NCBI RefSeq assembly: GCF_000814765.1
Contig: NZ_JWIC01000006.1
Location: 516,338-580,337, forward strand
Source of the DNA: Pseudoalteromonas luteoviolacea
GTDB lineage: Bacteria > Pseudomonadota > Gammaproteobacteria > Enterobacterales > Alteromonadaceae
Length of the DNA stretch: 64,000 nucleotides
Direction of reading: 5' to 3'
In this document: one piece after another, positions 37,040 through 45,545 of the stretch
Position numbering within the stretch: position 1 is the stretch's first letter
Layout: each line of letters begins with the position of its first letter
Notes under the pieces: generated by a model
What the model was told of the DNA's origin: nothing
Databases searched by the model: none
The model's input: the letters and a program-made list of their open reading frames with translations, nothing else
Translations under genes and position numbers: made by a program

Positions 37040-38110
37040 TTGAATTGGCAAGCTTTAGTCGATAATCGACAACGATTTTTTTGGGTACTACAGATTTCAG
37101 GATGGATTGGCTATGCGCTGGTCAACTATATAGGCTCAAAAGTATTTGAAATGCGTGACATATACGTCTTTGTCATCGTGCTCAATGCGTATGCTGGTTG
37201 TTTGATGACTGTGCCTCTCAGATATCTTTATCGCCGAGTATGGAATGCAAAACCCTGGGTACTCATATTCGTTGTTTTTAGTGTGTCGTATATTACTGGC
37301 ACTTTGTGGTCCGTGGTTCAAAAGTACAACCTTTGGGAAATATATCGACATGGTTATCGCCCTGAAGAATGGTTTTATTATCTTCAACAAGGACTCGATT
37401 CGGTTTATATTGTGTTGTGCTGGAGCGGCCTATATTTTGGTATCAAGTATTATCAGTTGCTACAGAGTGAACGGCAAAAAGCGCTTAAGGCAAATACAAT
37501 GGCACATGAAGCGCAGTTAAAAATGCTGCGTTACCAGCTTAACCCCCATTTTTTATTTAACACATTAAACGCCATTTCGACGCTTATTTTGGTCGAAGAA
37601 AATAAAGACGCAAATCAAATGGTGTCTAGGCTCAGCGACTTTTTAAGATACACCTTAAACACTGATCCAATTAAAAAAGTGCCGCTTGAACAGGAACTAC
37701 ATGCACTTCAGTTGTATCTAGAAATAGAGAAAGTACGTTTTGATGAACGTCTCGCGATAGAATTAGATGTTACGGAGCAAGCAAAAAACGCACTTGTTCC
37801 AAGTTTGATTTTGCAGCCGCTGATTGAAAACGCCATTAAATATGCCATTGCGCATATGGACGAAGGCGGCAAAATTGAAATTAAAGCGCAAGTATTCGCC
37901 AATGAACTATTGTTAGAAGTTGGTGACAATGGTCCGGGTGCAGAGCTTACTGACGGTCAGCTAAGCAATGCAAGTGGTGTTGGCATCGCCAATACCAAAG
38001 ATAGATTAAAAACACTATACGAGAACAACTATTCGTTTGTGTTATCAAATAATACACCTTCAGGATTGAAGGCAAACATACGAGTTCCGTTTGAAAAGGC
38101 CGAGAAGTGA
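37040..38110 (+). CDS. LytS/AlgZ-type sensor histidine kinase
   Basis: 356 residues: four transmembrane helices (about residues 15-34, 42-62, 71-93, 115-138), then a PF06580-type His kinase region with the H-box QLNPHFLFNTLNAI and an ATPase region with LQPLIENAIKYAI and DNGPGAE. Start is TTG at 37040 with AGAGGT ten bases upstream; no in-frame ATG is available nearer. The signal it senses is unknown. Its partner follows five bases after the stop. It faces away from the TonB receptor, so iron is a candidate signal only. Confidence 0.85.
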   Translation: MNWQALVDNRQRFFWVLQISGWIGYALVNYIGSKVFEMRDIYVFVIVLNAYAGCLMTVPLRYLYRRVWNAKPWVLIFVVFSVSYITGTLWSVVQKYNLWEIYRHGYRPEEWFYYLQQGLDSVYIVLCWSGLYFGIKYYQLLQSERQKALKANTMAHEAQLKMLRYQLNPHFLFNTLNAISTLILVEENKDANQMVSRLSDFLRYTLNTDPIKKVPLEQELHALQLYLEIEKVRFDERLAIELDVTEQAKNALVPSLILQPLIENAIKYAIAHMDEGGKIEIKAQVFANELLLEVGDNGPGAELTDGQLSNASGVGIANTKDRLKTLYENNYSFVLSNNTPSGLKANIRVPFEKAEK

Positions 38111-38114
38111 AGTA

Positions 38115-38939
38115 ATGAGCAAGATTAAAACGATAATTGTCGATGACGAGCCGCTAGCGAGAAAGGGCTTGTCGGTCAGGCTAAGAGAATTTGAAGAAAT
38201 AGAAGTAATTGAACTTTGTAACGGTGGACAAAAAGCTATAGATATTTGTCAGCAACAGGATATTGATTTGGTCTTTCTAGATATCCAGATGCCGGGTTTA
38301 AATGGCTTTGAAGTAGCACGCATTTTAAGTGAAAGTGTAAAACCTTTACCTGCTATTGTCTTTGTTACAGCGTTTGATCACTATGCGGTCAAGGCGTTCG
38401 AAATCCACGCTTTGGATTACATCCTTAAACCAGTCGATGACAACAGACTAAAACAGGCGATTGAAAAAGTGCAAAGTTATTTGAAGAATCAACAAGACAA
38501 CGCCCATAAGAAAAAGCTTGCCAGCTTTGTGGCGGGAATAACCGGTAATAATTGCGAAGAGATCCTTAAAAAGTTAGCTACGGGTGACGCAATTGAAGAC
38601 AAAAAATTCCCAGAATCCCTTGCTGTAAAAGAGCAGGGCGAAATTATTAGAGTATCGACTGCCACAATTCAGTGGATTGATGCCGCTGGCGACTACATGT
38701 GTTTGCACTGCGCTGATGGCCAGACACATATTTTGCGCAAGACAATGAAAGAACTTGAGCAGGAACTAGATCCTAAACTATTTGTTCGAGTGCATCGTTC
38801 TGCGATAGTTAATACGGGACAAATCAGCAAGTTAGTAACACAAAGTAGTGGTGAATATTTACTTGTATTGGATAACGGTCAAGAGCTAAAAGTGAGTCGA
38901 AGCTATAGAGATAAAGTTAAATCTGCATTAGCAAGTTAA
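38115..38939 (+). CDS. LytTR-family response regulator
   Basis: 274 residues: receiver domain (IIVDDEPLARKGLSVRL, phosphoacceptor Asp in LVFLDIQMPGLNGF, Thr in VFVTAFDHYAVKAFE) and a C-terminal LytTR DNA-binding domain (ESLAVKEQGEIIRVSTATIQ and LRKTMKELEQELD...FVRVHRSAIVN). It pairs with the preceding kinase (five-base gap). LytTR regulators bind spaced direct repeats; no target is identified here. Confidence 0.92.
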   Translation: MSKIKTIIVDDEPLARKGLSVRLREFEEIEVIELCNGGQKAIDICQQQDIDLVFLDIQMPGLNGFEVARILSESVKPLPAIVFVTAFDHYAVKAFEIHALDYILKPVDDNRLKQAIEKVQSYLKNQQDNAHKKKLASFVAGITGNNCEEILKKLATGDAIEDKKFPESLAVKEQGEIIRVSTATIQWIDAAGDYMCLHCADGQTHILRKTMKELEQELDPKLFVRVHRSAIVNTGQISKLVTQSSGEYLLVLDNGQELKVSRSYRDKVKSALAS

Positions 38940-38976
38940 CTTAGCCCTTAACACGTTATTTAGTCTGGTGACCTGG

Positions 38977-39006
38977 TATAAAAAAGCCCAACATATCGTC
39001 GGGCTT
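38977..39006 (-). terminator. Terminator of pykA
   Basis: On the minus strand GCCCGAC pairs with GTTGGGC (one G-U) across a short loop and is followed by TTTTTT. It lies 26 bases past the pykA stop, and also behind the response regulator. Confidence 0.8.
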
Positions 39007-39031
39007 AGTTTTGAGCTGTTAACGTAATTGG

Positions 39032-40465
39032 TTACACAGTGACAATTTTCAACGTATTGGTTGCGCCAATAGTTTCCATTAAGTCGCCGTGTGTAAGAAT
39101 TACAGTATCACCTTTTTCTAGAGCGCCACTTTCAACAAGCGAGTTTAGTGCATCCCTAACTAAAGAGTCTGTAGTACAGCTTGTTGAATCAAAGTATACC
39201 GGGTACACACCACGATATAATGCAGTCTGTCCCAATGTTCTTGCGTGACGAGAAAGCGAGTAAATTGGTAAACCAGAGCTTATCCTAGACATCAATTTAG
39301 CGGTGTTACCAGACTCAGTTAACGCTACGATTGCTTTTACAGAATCTAAATGGTTTGCAGCATACATAGCAGACAGCGCTAATGTTTCGGACGTATCAGA
39401 GAACATGCTGTCTAGTCTATGTTTAGAAATGTGTGTTTCTGGCTGAGATTCTGCACCTAAACAAACACGCGCCATAGTCGCAACGGTTTCTTCCGGATAG
39501 TCACCAGCAGCCGTTTCAGCTGATAACATCACCGCATCGGTACCATCAAGCACAGCATTTGCAACGTCCATTACTTCGGCACGAGTCGGCATTGGGTTAT
39601 CAATCATCGACTCCATCATTTGCGTTGCTGTGACAACTGTTCGGTTTAATGAGCGTGCGCGGCTGATAATTTGTTTTTGCTTACCAACAAGCGCTGCGTC
39701 GCCAATTTCAACACCTAAATCACCTCGAGCCACCATCACAGCGTCTGATGCAAGTACAATATCATCGATTGCTTCAACTGTTTCAACTGCTTCTGCACGT
39801 TCGATTTTTGCTAGTAATTGAGCGTTAGAGCCTGCTTTTTCTGCAAGGCCTCTTACATAACGCATGTCATCGCCACTACGCGGGAACGAAACAGCAATAT
39901 AATCTACGCCAATTTCAGTTGCCGTGAGTAAGTCTTCTTTATCTTTGTCGGTGAAAGCTGGAGCAGTTAAGCCGCCACCTAGTCGGTTAATACCTTTATT
40001 ATTTGATAAAATACCGCCAACGGTGACAGTACAAATCACTTTTTTACCGACGACTTCATCAACGGTAAGTTGAATCAAACCGTCATTCAATAATAATAGG
40101 TCACCTTTATTTACGTCTTGAGGTAGCTCTTTATAGTCAATACCTACTGCATCAACAGTACCTTCAGCTAGACCTAGCTCAGCATCCAGTGTAAATTTTG
40201 CACCAACTTCTAGGTTAACTTTACCGTCTGCGAAAGTTGAAACGCGGATTTTAGGACCTTGCAGATCCGCAAGGATTGAAACGTGTGTGTCTAATCTTTT
40301 AGCGATTTCTCGAACAGCGTCTGCTCTATTTTTGTGATCTTGCGCTACACCATGTGAAAAGTTTAGTCGTACTACATTAGCACCTGCGCGAATGATTTTT
40401 TCTAAATTATTATCTCTATCTGTAGCTGGTCCCAATGTGGCAACTATTTTCGTGCGTCTTAGCAT
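39032..40465 (-). CDS. pykA: Pyruvate kinase, PykA type
   Basis: Converts phosphoenolpyruvate and ADP to pyruvate and ATP. N-terminal [20 protein letters not shown] and VVRLNFSHG, substrate blocks [12 protein letters not shown] and [12 protein letters not shown], and [14 protein letters not shown]. Sequence is closest to the E. coli PykA (AMP-activated) rather than PykF. The ATG at 40465 has AGGAG seven bases ahead; the frame extends 26 codons further upstream without support. 477 residues, of normal length. Confidence 0.95.
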   Translation of the reverse strand: MLRRTKIVATLGPATDRDNNLEKIIRAGANVVRLNFSHGVAQDHKNRADAVREIAKRLDTHVSILADLQGPKIRVSTFADGKVNLEVGAKFTLDAELGLAEGTVDAVGIDYKELPQDVNKGDLLLLNDGLIQLTVDEVVGKKVICTVTVGGILSNNKGINRLGGGLTAPAFTDKDKEDLLTATEIGVDYIAVSFPRSGDDMRYVRGLAEKAGSNAQLLAKIERAEAVETVEAIDDIVLASDAVMVARGDLGVEIGDAALVGKQKQIISRARSLNRTVVTATQMMESMIDNPMPTRAEVMDVANAVLDGTDAVMLSAETAAGDYPEETVATMARVCLGAESQPETHISKHRLDSMFSDTSETLALSAMYAANHLDSVKAIVALTESGNTAKLMSRISSGLPIYSLSRHARTLGQTALYRGVYPVYFDSTSCTTDSLVRDALNSLVESGALEKGDTVILTHGDLMETIGATNTLKIVTV

Positions 40466-40609
40466 CAGATTCTCCTGTAGACTGTTCTTGCTATCATCTT
40501 TCTTTAAGAAAAAGTGATTAATTATTGGTCTTAAAAAGCACAATTGAGCAAATATTCTCAGATAATTACGCTTTTATGTAAAGTTTTGCCCTTAAACCCT
40601 TTTTCATAC

Positions 40610-40624
40610 ACAAATTAAATTATA
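40610..40624. promoter_or_regulatory. Possible HexR-like site upstream of pykA
   Basis: ACAAATTAAATTATA agrees with the HexR consensus TGTAATTAAATTACA at 11 of 15 positions, in the region 145 bases upstream of pykA. HexR controls central carbon genes in Alteromonadales, pykA among them. Weak because the region is AT-rich. Confidence 0.3.
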
Positions 40625-40644
40625 TGATCTGTATGACGTGATTA

Positions 40645-40658
40645 TGACACCGGTGTCA
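40645..40658. promoter_or_regulatory. LacI-type palindrome between pykA and gnd
   Basis: TGACACCGGTGTCA is a perfect 14-bp palindrome with a central CG, the shape of LacI-family operators. It lies in the divergent pykA-gnd promoter region. Binder unknown. Confidence 0.45.
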
Positions 40659-40899
40659 GTGGGCGTCAATCTTAGAGTGAAAGAAGATTAATCTAAACAC
40701 TCTGACTGACAACGTGTTTAACCAGTGTGTAAAGCAATCTTTTGCTTGTGTTAAACCACGTTGTGAGTAAAAAGTACTAAACTTCAAATTGTTTAGTACT
40801 TGAGGTGGCCCGAGCAGAATATTATTGAATGCTAAGGTATAATGTACCGGACATCGTGTAGACGAATTTAAGTGTGGTTGTTACCGAGGAGGAAACTTA

Positions 40900-42273
40900 A
40901 TGCAAGTTGCATTAGTTGGTTTAGGTGTAATGGGCAAAAACCTTGCACTGAACTTAATTGAGAAAGGTATGACATTAGTCGCCTATGATAAAAACCCAGA
41001 CGCTGGTGCGGAGCTGATTAGTTGTGCACAGTCGTTGGGTGTAGAAGAGCGTCTCCATATCGTATCGGATCTCGGTGATATGGTAAGAAGGCTAGAGCCT
41101 CCTCGTTCGGTATTATTGCTAGTACCTGCAGGCGAGCTTGTAGACAGTGTATGTAATGAACTAATTGAAGCTGGCGTGTCAAAAGGCGACATTATTGTTG
41201 ATTGCGGAAACAGTAACTACAAAGATGGTATTGCACGGAAACTTAAGTACCAAAATAAATTTGAATTTGCCACTATGGGTATCTCTGGTGGTGCTGAGGG
41301 CGCAAGACACGGCCCAGCTATGATGGCCAGTGGCTCTGAGGGGGGCTGGGAGCGTTTGGTTCCATGGTTCGAAAAAGTAGCTGCAAGTTACAATGAAGAG
41401 TCATGTTTTGCCCGTGTAGGTCAGTCTGCAAGTGGACATTTTGTGAAAATGGTACACAACGGTATTGAGTATGCACTGATGCAGCTTATTGCTGAAATTT
41501 ATCACTTGTTACGCATTGGTACTGGCCGCACGCCAAAAGAAGTTGCTGAAGTATTTGAATCTTGGTCTGAAGGTGAACTGAACAGCTACTTGTTATCAAT
41601 TTCGCGTCATATTCTAAGCCTAGAAGATGGTAATCAAACACCGTTAGTTGATTTGATTGACAATAAAGTGGGTGCAAAAGGCACAGGCCTGTGGACTGCA
41701 CAAAATGCACTAGAGTTAGGTATAGCAGTTCCATCATTGGTTGCTGCAGTACAGGCTCGTCATTTAACAAATACCATTAGTACACTTGCAGCTAAGGAAA
41801 TGACGTATCAAGCAAAAGAAACGCAAAAAATTGATATTGATTTAGCAGAATTAAAATCAGCTTTCTATTTTGCAAGTTTACTTTGTTATCGTCAGGGCCT
41901 TGCGCTTATTAAAGGTGCATCTCGTTCACATCAGTGGAAGGTTGATTTAGCCAAAACATTACAAACTTGGCGAGCTGGTTGTATCATCCGTGCAGACTAC
42001 CTTGATGATATCGCGAAAGGTGTTGATTTTATCGATACACTTGAAGCAGAAGCGAATGCCTTGAGAAGTATTACAGGGCAAGCTATCCAGACTGGCTTAG
42101 CATTCCCAGTACTTGCTTCGACGCAAACGTATATTGCGACACTCAGCACACCGAGCAATGGACATTTAGTTCAGGCTCAGCGCGATTACTTTGGCGAGCA
42201 CGGTATAAAAACACACAGTGGTGAGACTTCTCACTTAACTGATTTGGTTGATCTTCCTGAAAAGGTACGTTAA
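40900..42273 (+). CDS. gnd: 6-phosphogluconate dehydrogenase (decarboxylating)
   Basis: Oxidises 6-phosphogluconate to ribulose-5-phosphate in the pentose phosphate pathway. N-terminal NADP site VALVGLGVMGKNLALNL, catalytic blocks GISGGAEGARHGPAMMASG, GHFVKMVHNGIEYALMQL and KGTGLWTAQNALELG, and RAGCIIRADYL near the C-terminus. 457 residues (E. coli 468). GGAGG lies seven bases before the ATG. Divergent from pykA and followed by a terminator, so it is a single-gene unit. Confidence 0.95.
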   Translation: MQVALVGLGVMGKNLALNLIEKGMTLVAYDKNPDAGAELISCAQSLGVEERLHIVSDLGDMVRRLEPPRSVLLLVPAGELVDSVCNELIEAGVSKGDIIVDCGNSNYKDGIARKLKYQNKFEFATMGISGGAEGARHGPAMMASGSEGGWERLVPWFEKVAASYNEESCFARVGQSASGHFVKMVHNGIEYALMQLIAEIYHLLRIGTGRTPKEVAEVFESWSEGELNSYLLSISRHILSLEDGNQTPLVDLIDNKVGAKGTGLWTAQNALELGIAVPSLVAAVQARHLTNTISTLAAKEMTYQAKETQKIDIDLAELKSAFYFASLLCYRQGLALIKGASRSHQWKVDLAKTLQTWRAGCIIRADYLDDIAKGVDFIDTLEAEANALRSITGQAIQTGLAFPVLASTQTYIATLSTPSNGHLVQAQRDYFGEHGIKTHSGETSHLTDLVDLPEKVR

Positions 42274-42281
42274 TCAAACGA

Positions 42282-42308
42282 AAAGGCCACATTATGTGGC
42301 CTTTTTTA
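42282..42308. terminator. Terminator between gnd and ansA
   Basis: Perfect 10-bp stem AAAGGCCACA-TTA-TGTGGCCTTT with T-run; symmetrical, so it may act for both convergent genes. Confidence 0.9.
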
Positions 42309-42342
42309 ATGCGTGATTCACTCAGAATTATGTTACTGAGCT

Positions 42343-43353
42343 TTATCTAGTTAGTTCTCCGCGTAAGTTATCCTGCATTAGATGGCGAATTGTTTCTAAC
42401 TCTAATTCCTGACTGAATAAGTAATGCAACTTAGTTAAACAAGATTCTAACGTCATATCGTAGCCACTTATTACGCCACAGTTTAGTAACGCATTACCTG
42501 TAGCATAACCCCCCATGTTGACTTGGCCTTGAATGCACTGAGTTAAATTTACAATGACAACACCACGCTCAGAAGCGTTTTTTAGAGTAGTTAAAATATC
42601 GTCCTGTTGAGGTGCATTTCCAACACCAAAGCTTAACAAAATGAGCGCTTTAACGTCTGAAGATAACACGTTTTCAACCATAGTGGCGCTAATACCTGGG
42701 TAGAGGTGTAGCACGGCAATTTGCTGAGATTGAATAGAGGTGACGTCCAAGTCTTGATCGACATAAGGACTCAACTTGCCTTCTTGTAATTGGATATTAA
42801 TGCCCACCTGTGCAAGCGGCGCTAAATTTGGCGAGGCAAAAGCGTCAAAGCCATCGGCATGCGCCTTAAGTGCTCGATTTCCTCTAAATAGTTTATTGTT
42901 GAAAAACAAGCTGACTTCAGCAATTGGGTAATTTGCAGCCAAATACATGGCATTCAACAAATTCACTTGACCATCCGATCTCAATTGAGAAAGTGGAATT
43001 TGAGAACCTGTGACAATGACAGGTTTGGTCAGGTTCTCAAACATGAATGACAGAGCAGAGGCTGTATACGCCATTGTGTCAGTACCATGTAGTACCACAA
43101 ACCCATCATAGTCATTATATTTAGATTGGATGTCTTCAGCGATAAGTTGCCAGTGCCTAGGTGACATGTCTGAAGAGTCAATGAGCGGACAATATTCATG
43201 AATATCAAATAACGGCATTTCTTCTCGGGTGAACTCAGCGTTATTTTTTACAGTTTCTGTGAGGTAACCAGCAACGGGTACGTAACCTTTGCTTGATTGC
43301 TTCATGCCTATGGTACCGCCAGTATATGCGATATAGATTTTTTTTCTTTTCAT
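42343..43353 (-). CDS. ansA: Type I L-asparaginase
   Basis: Cytoplasmic L-asparaginase I, giving aspartate and ammonia. YTGGTIGM near the N-terminus and VLHGTDTMAYTASALSFM carry the two catalytic Thr; GNAPQQDDILTTL and NLTQCIQGQVNMGGYATG match E. coli AnsA closely. From the ATG at 43353 it has 336 residues (E. coli 338). That ATG follows the U-run of a terminator hairpin and has no ribosome-binding site; an upstream in-frame ATG at 43419 has AAGG before it and would add 22 residues through the hairpin. It follows sppA as in E. coli. Confidence 0.93.
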   Translation of the reverse strand: MKRKKIYIAYTGGTIGMKQSSKGYVPVAGYLTETVKNNAEFTREEMPLFDIHEYCPLIDSSDMSPRHWQLIAEDIQSKYNDYDGFVVLHGTDTMAYTASALSFMFENLTKPVIVTGSQIPLSQLRSDGQVNLLNAMYLAANYPIAEVSLFFNNKLFRGNRALKAHADGFDAFASPNLAPLAQVGINIQLQEGKLSPYVDQDLDVTSIQSQQIAVLHLYPGISATMVENVLSSDVKALILLSFGVGNAPQQDDILTTLKNASERGVVIVNLTQCIQGQVNMGGYATGNALLNCGVISGYDMTLESCLTKLHYLFSQELELETIRHLMQDNLRGELTR

Positions 43354-43381
43354 AAAAAAGCCCAGATTTGAGTCTGGGCTT
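43354..43381 (-). terminator. Terminator/attenuator hairpin between sppA and ansA
   Basis: 9-bp stem AAGCCCAGA / TCTGGGCTT (loop of six) followed on the minus strand by TTTTTT that touches the ansA ATG. It probably ends part of the sppA transcripts and may hide or replace the ansA ribosome-binding site. Confidence 0.8.
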
Positions 43382-43437
43382 AGTATACCAACTGCAGCAT
43401 CACATTGCAGTTTATTCATTAACCTTGTAACTATGAA

Positions 43438-45312
43438 CTATTGCGACACATCACACATAGTACACAGACTATATATACTGTTCGGGTCGTTATATAGTTC
43501 AATCATATTTGCACTTTGTTGTACTTTGTAGATTAATTGATTGATGCTTTGTTGCGTTACCTTTTGTAGCGTATCCTGTTGAGTTGCTCTAGGTAACAGA
43601 GATTGGACTAACTCAGCACCAAAAATTTGTTGCATAAGTTGCTCTTTCTCACTGAGCGTTTGTTCTACGGTGAACACTTCGTAATGTTCAAGACTCGCAA
43701 GGGCAGCAGCAGACTTTATTGCTTCCTCTTTGGTACCCAGCTTGTCAATTAATCCAAACTCTAGCGCTTGAGGAGCAAGCCATACTCGACCTTGAGCAAC
43801 TTCATTGACATCTGCTTTGTTGAGATTCCTAGCTTCGGAAATCATTGATAAAAACTTATCGTAAGCGTCTTCTACGCCCATTTGTATAATGTCAGCGTAT
43901 TGAGGGTCGATGCCTCGTGAAATTGATGAGGACTTCAACTCGGTTGTTGCAACCCCGTCAGAGTATACACCAAGCTCTTTTAATGAATTTTCGAAAGTGA
44001 AAATTGTACCAAAAATACCAATAGAGCCAGTGATTGTCGAAGGAGATGCCCAAATCTCATTTGCTGAGGCTGCTATCCAATATCCGCCAGAGGCTGCAAC
44101 TGAACCCATCGACGCAACTATCGGTTTACCAGCTGCTTTGATAGCCAATACTTCATTACGGATTTGCTCGGAAGCAAACATACTACCGCCGCCAGAGTCG
44201 ATACGTAGTACAACTGCCTTAACATTGTTATCTAGACGCGCTTTTCTGAGTAGTGCTGCTGTCGAGTCGCCACCAATCATACCGGCTTTGCGTTTACCGT
44301 CTACTATTTGGCCCTTAGCAACGACTACAGCTACTTTATCAGTGAATGGGTTTGGTTGAGTAGGGAAGTTTGAAAGTGAAGCTAAATACTCTTTGAATTT
44401 TACTTGTTTGTACTTATTACCTTTAGCGTCAGCACCAACTAATTCTACTAGCTTGTCATTAAATTGTTGGTCTGTTTCCAAAGAGTCAACCCAGCCATAT
44501 TTAACTGCGAATTGAGCCGAATCCCCTGCAACAGTTGACATTTTCTCGCCAAGCTGGGTTAGCGTTTCATCAAAATTATCGGTATCAAATGGTCTGCGTG
44601 TTGCTACGTCTTCTTTATACTGTGCCCATAAGCTATTTAGCCAAAGCTTGTTAGCTTCTTTTGCAGCATCAGACATGTCATTTCGGATAAAGGGCTCAAC
44701 TGCCGATTTGTACGTACCGACACGGAAAATATGTTGAGTAATTTGCAACTTATCTAGTGCATCTTTGAAGTACATAGGGTAGGTGCCGAAGCCCTTGATA
44801 CTTAAACCGCCATACGGGTGCATAGAGATCTCGTTCGCAGCAGATGCAAGGTAATATTGGGTCTGTGTAAAATAAGGTCCATGGGCATAAACAGGTTTGC
44901 CTGCTTCTTTGAATGCATCTAATGCCGATGTGATATCTCTCAATTTATCAAGATGTCCATGGTATAAACTTTTAAGATCTAAGTGTATAGCTTTGATTCG
45001 ATCATCATGGGTCGCCTTATTGATGACTTTAACGACGTCATCGACAAGTACTTCCATTGGCTTATCACTCGGACCGAATGCATCATCAAATGCGGCATCA
45101 ACTGGGTCAATGTATGTTAACTGTTCAACCAACATACCCGATAGATTTAGACGTAGTACGCTATCTTGAGGTACGAGGATTTCCTCTTCTGATGACATCA
45201 TAGCGACGACGACGCCGACGATAAGTACAACAAATACCAAGTTTACAAGTAGCCTGCGAGAGAAGTTCAACGCGTGCCATATGCCTTTAAATAGTTTTGC
45301 GATCAGCTTCAA
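43438..45312 (-). CDS. sppA: Signal peptide peptidase SppA (67K type)
   Basis: A tetrameric inner-membrane S49 serine protease that clears cleaved signal peptides. One N-terminal membrane helix (about residues 18-42, LLVNLVFVVLIVGVVVAM) precedes two S49 repeats. The catalytic Ser lies in GSVAASGGYWIAASAN (second half) and the catalytic Lys in the first repeat (FRVGTYKSAVEPFIRNDMS). 624 residues (E. coli 618). ansA follows, conserved in enterobacteria. Confidence 0.94.
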   Translation of the reverse strand: MKLIAKLFKGIWHALNFSRRLLVNLVFVVLIVGVVVAMMSSEEEILVPQDSVLRLNLSGMLVEQLTYIDPVDAAFDDAFGPSDKPMEVLVDDVVKVINKATHDDRIKAIHLDLKSLYHGHLDKLRDITSALDAFKEAGKPVYAHGPYFTQTQYYLASAANEISMHPYGGLSIKGFGTYPMYFKDALDKLQITQHIFRVGTYKSAVEPFIRNDMSDAAKEANKLWLNSLWAQYKEDVATRRPFDTDNFDETLTQLGEKMSTVAGDSAQFAVKYGWVDSLETDQQFNDKLVELVGADAKGNKYKQVKFKEYLASLSNFPTQPNPFTDKVAVVVAKGQIVDGKRKAGMIGGDSTAALLRKARLDNNVKAVVLRIDSGGGSMFASEQIRNEVLAIKAAGKPIVASMGSVAASGGYWIAASANEIWASPSTITGSIGIFGTIFTFENSLKELGVYSDGVATTELKSSSISRGIDPQYADIIQMGVEDAYDKFLSMISEARNLNKADVNEVAQGRVWLAPQALEFGLIDKLGTKEEAIKSAAALASLEHYEVFTVEQTLSEKEQLMQQIFGAELVQSLLPRATQQDTLQKVTQQSINQLIYKVQQSANMIELYNDPNSIYSLCTMCDVSQ

Positions 45313-45545
45313 TGTTTTTCCTCTGGTTTTAGTACCGAAATGCTCTCATTATTATCATAACTTAGTTGCGAGCGGAGTGTTACTTATAAAACGTAACGAA
45401 GTATTACTTCGCTCACTTTAGTCGCAATATTGTGGAATTATTATAAATTTATCTACTTTCGAGTAATAAATTTTTGCTTTTTACTTGCCAAAATCTAGAA
45501 ATTGGTTAATGTTCACAGGTAAGACCAGTTACATTGGGGCGAGCA

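Noticed and set aside
43910..44359. 149-codon ORF antisense to sppA
   Set aside because: Opposite-strand shadow of a well-supported gene.
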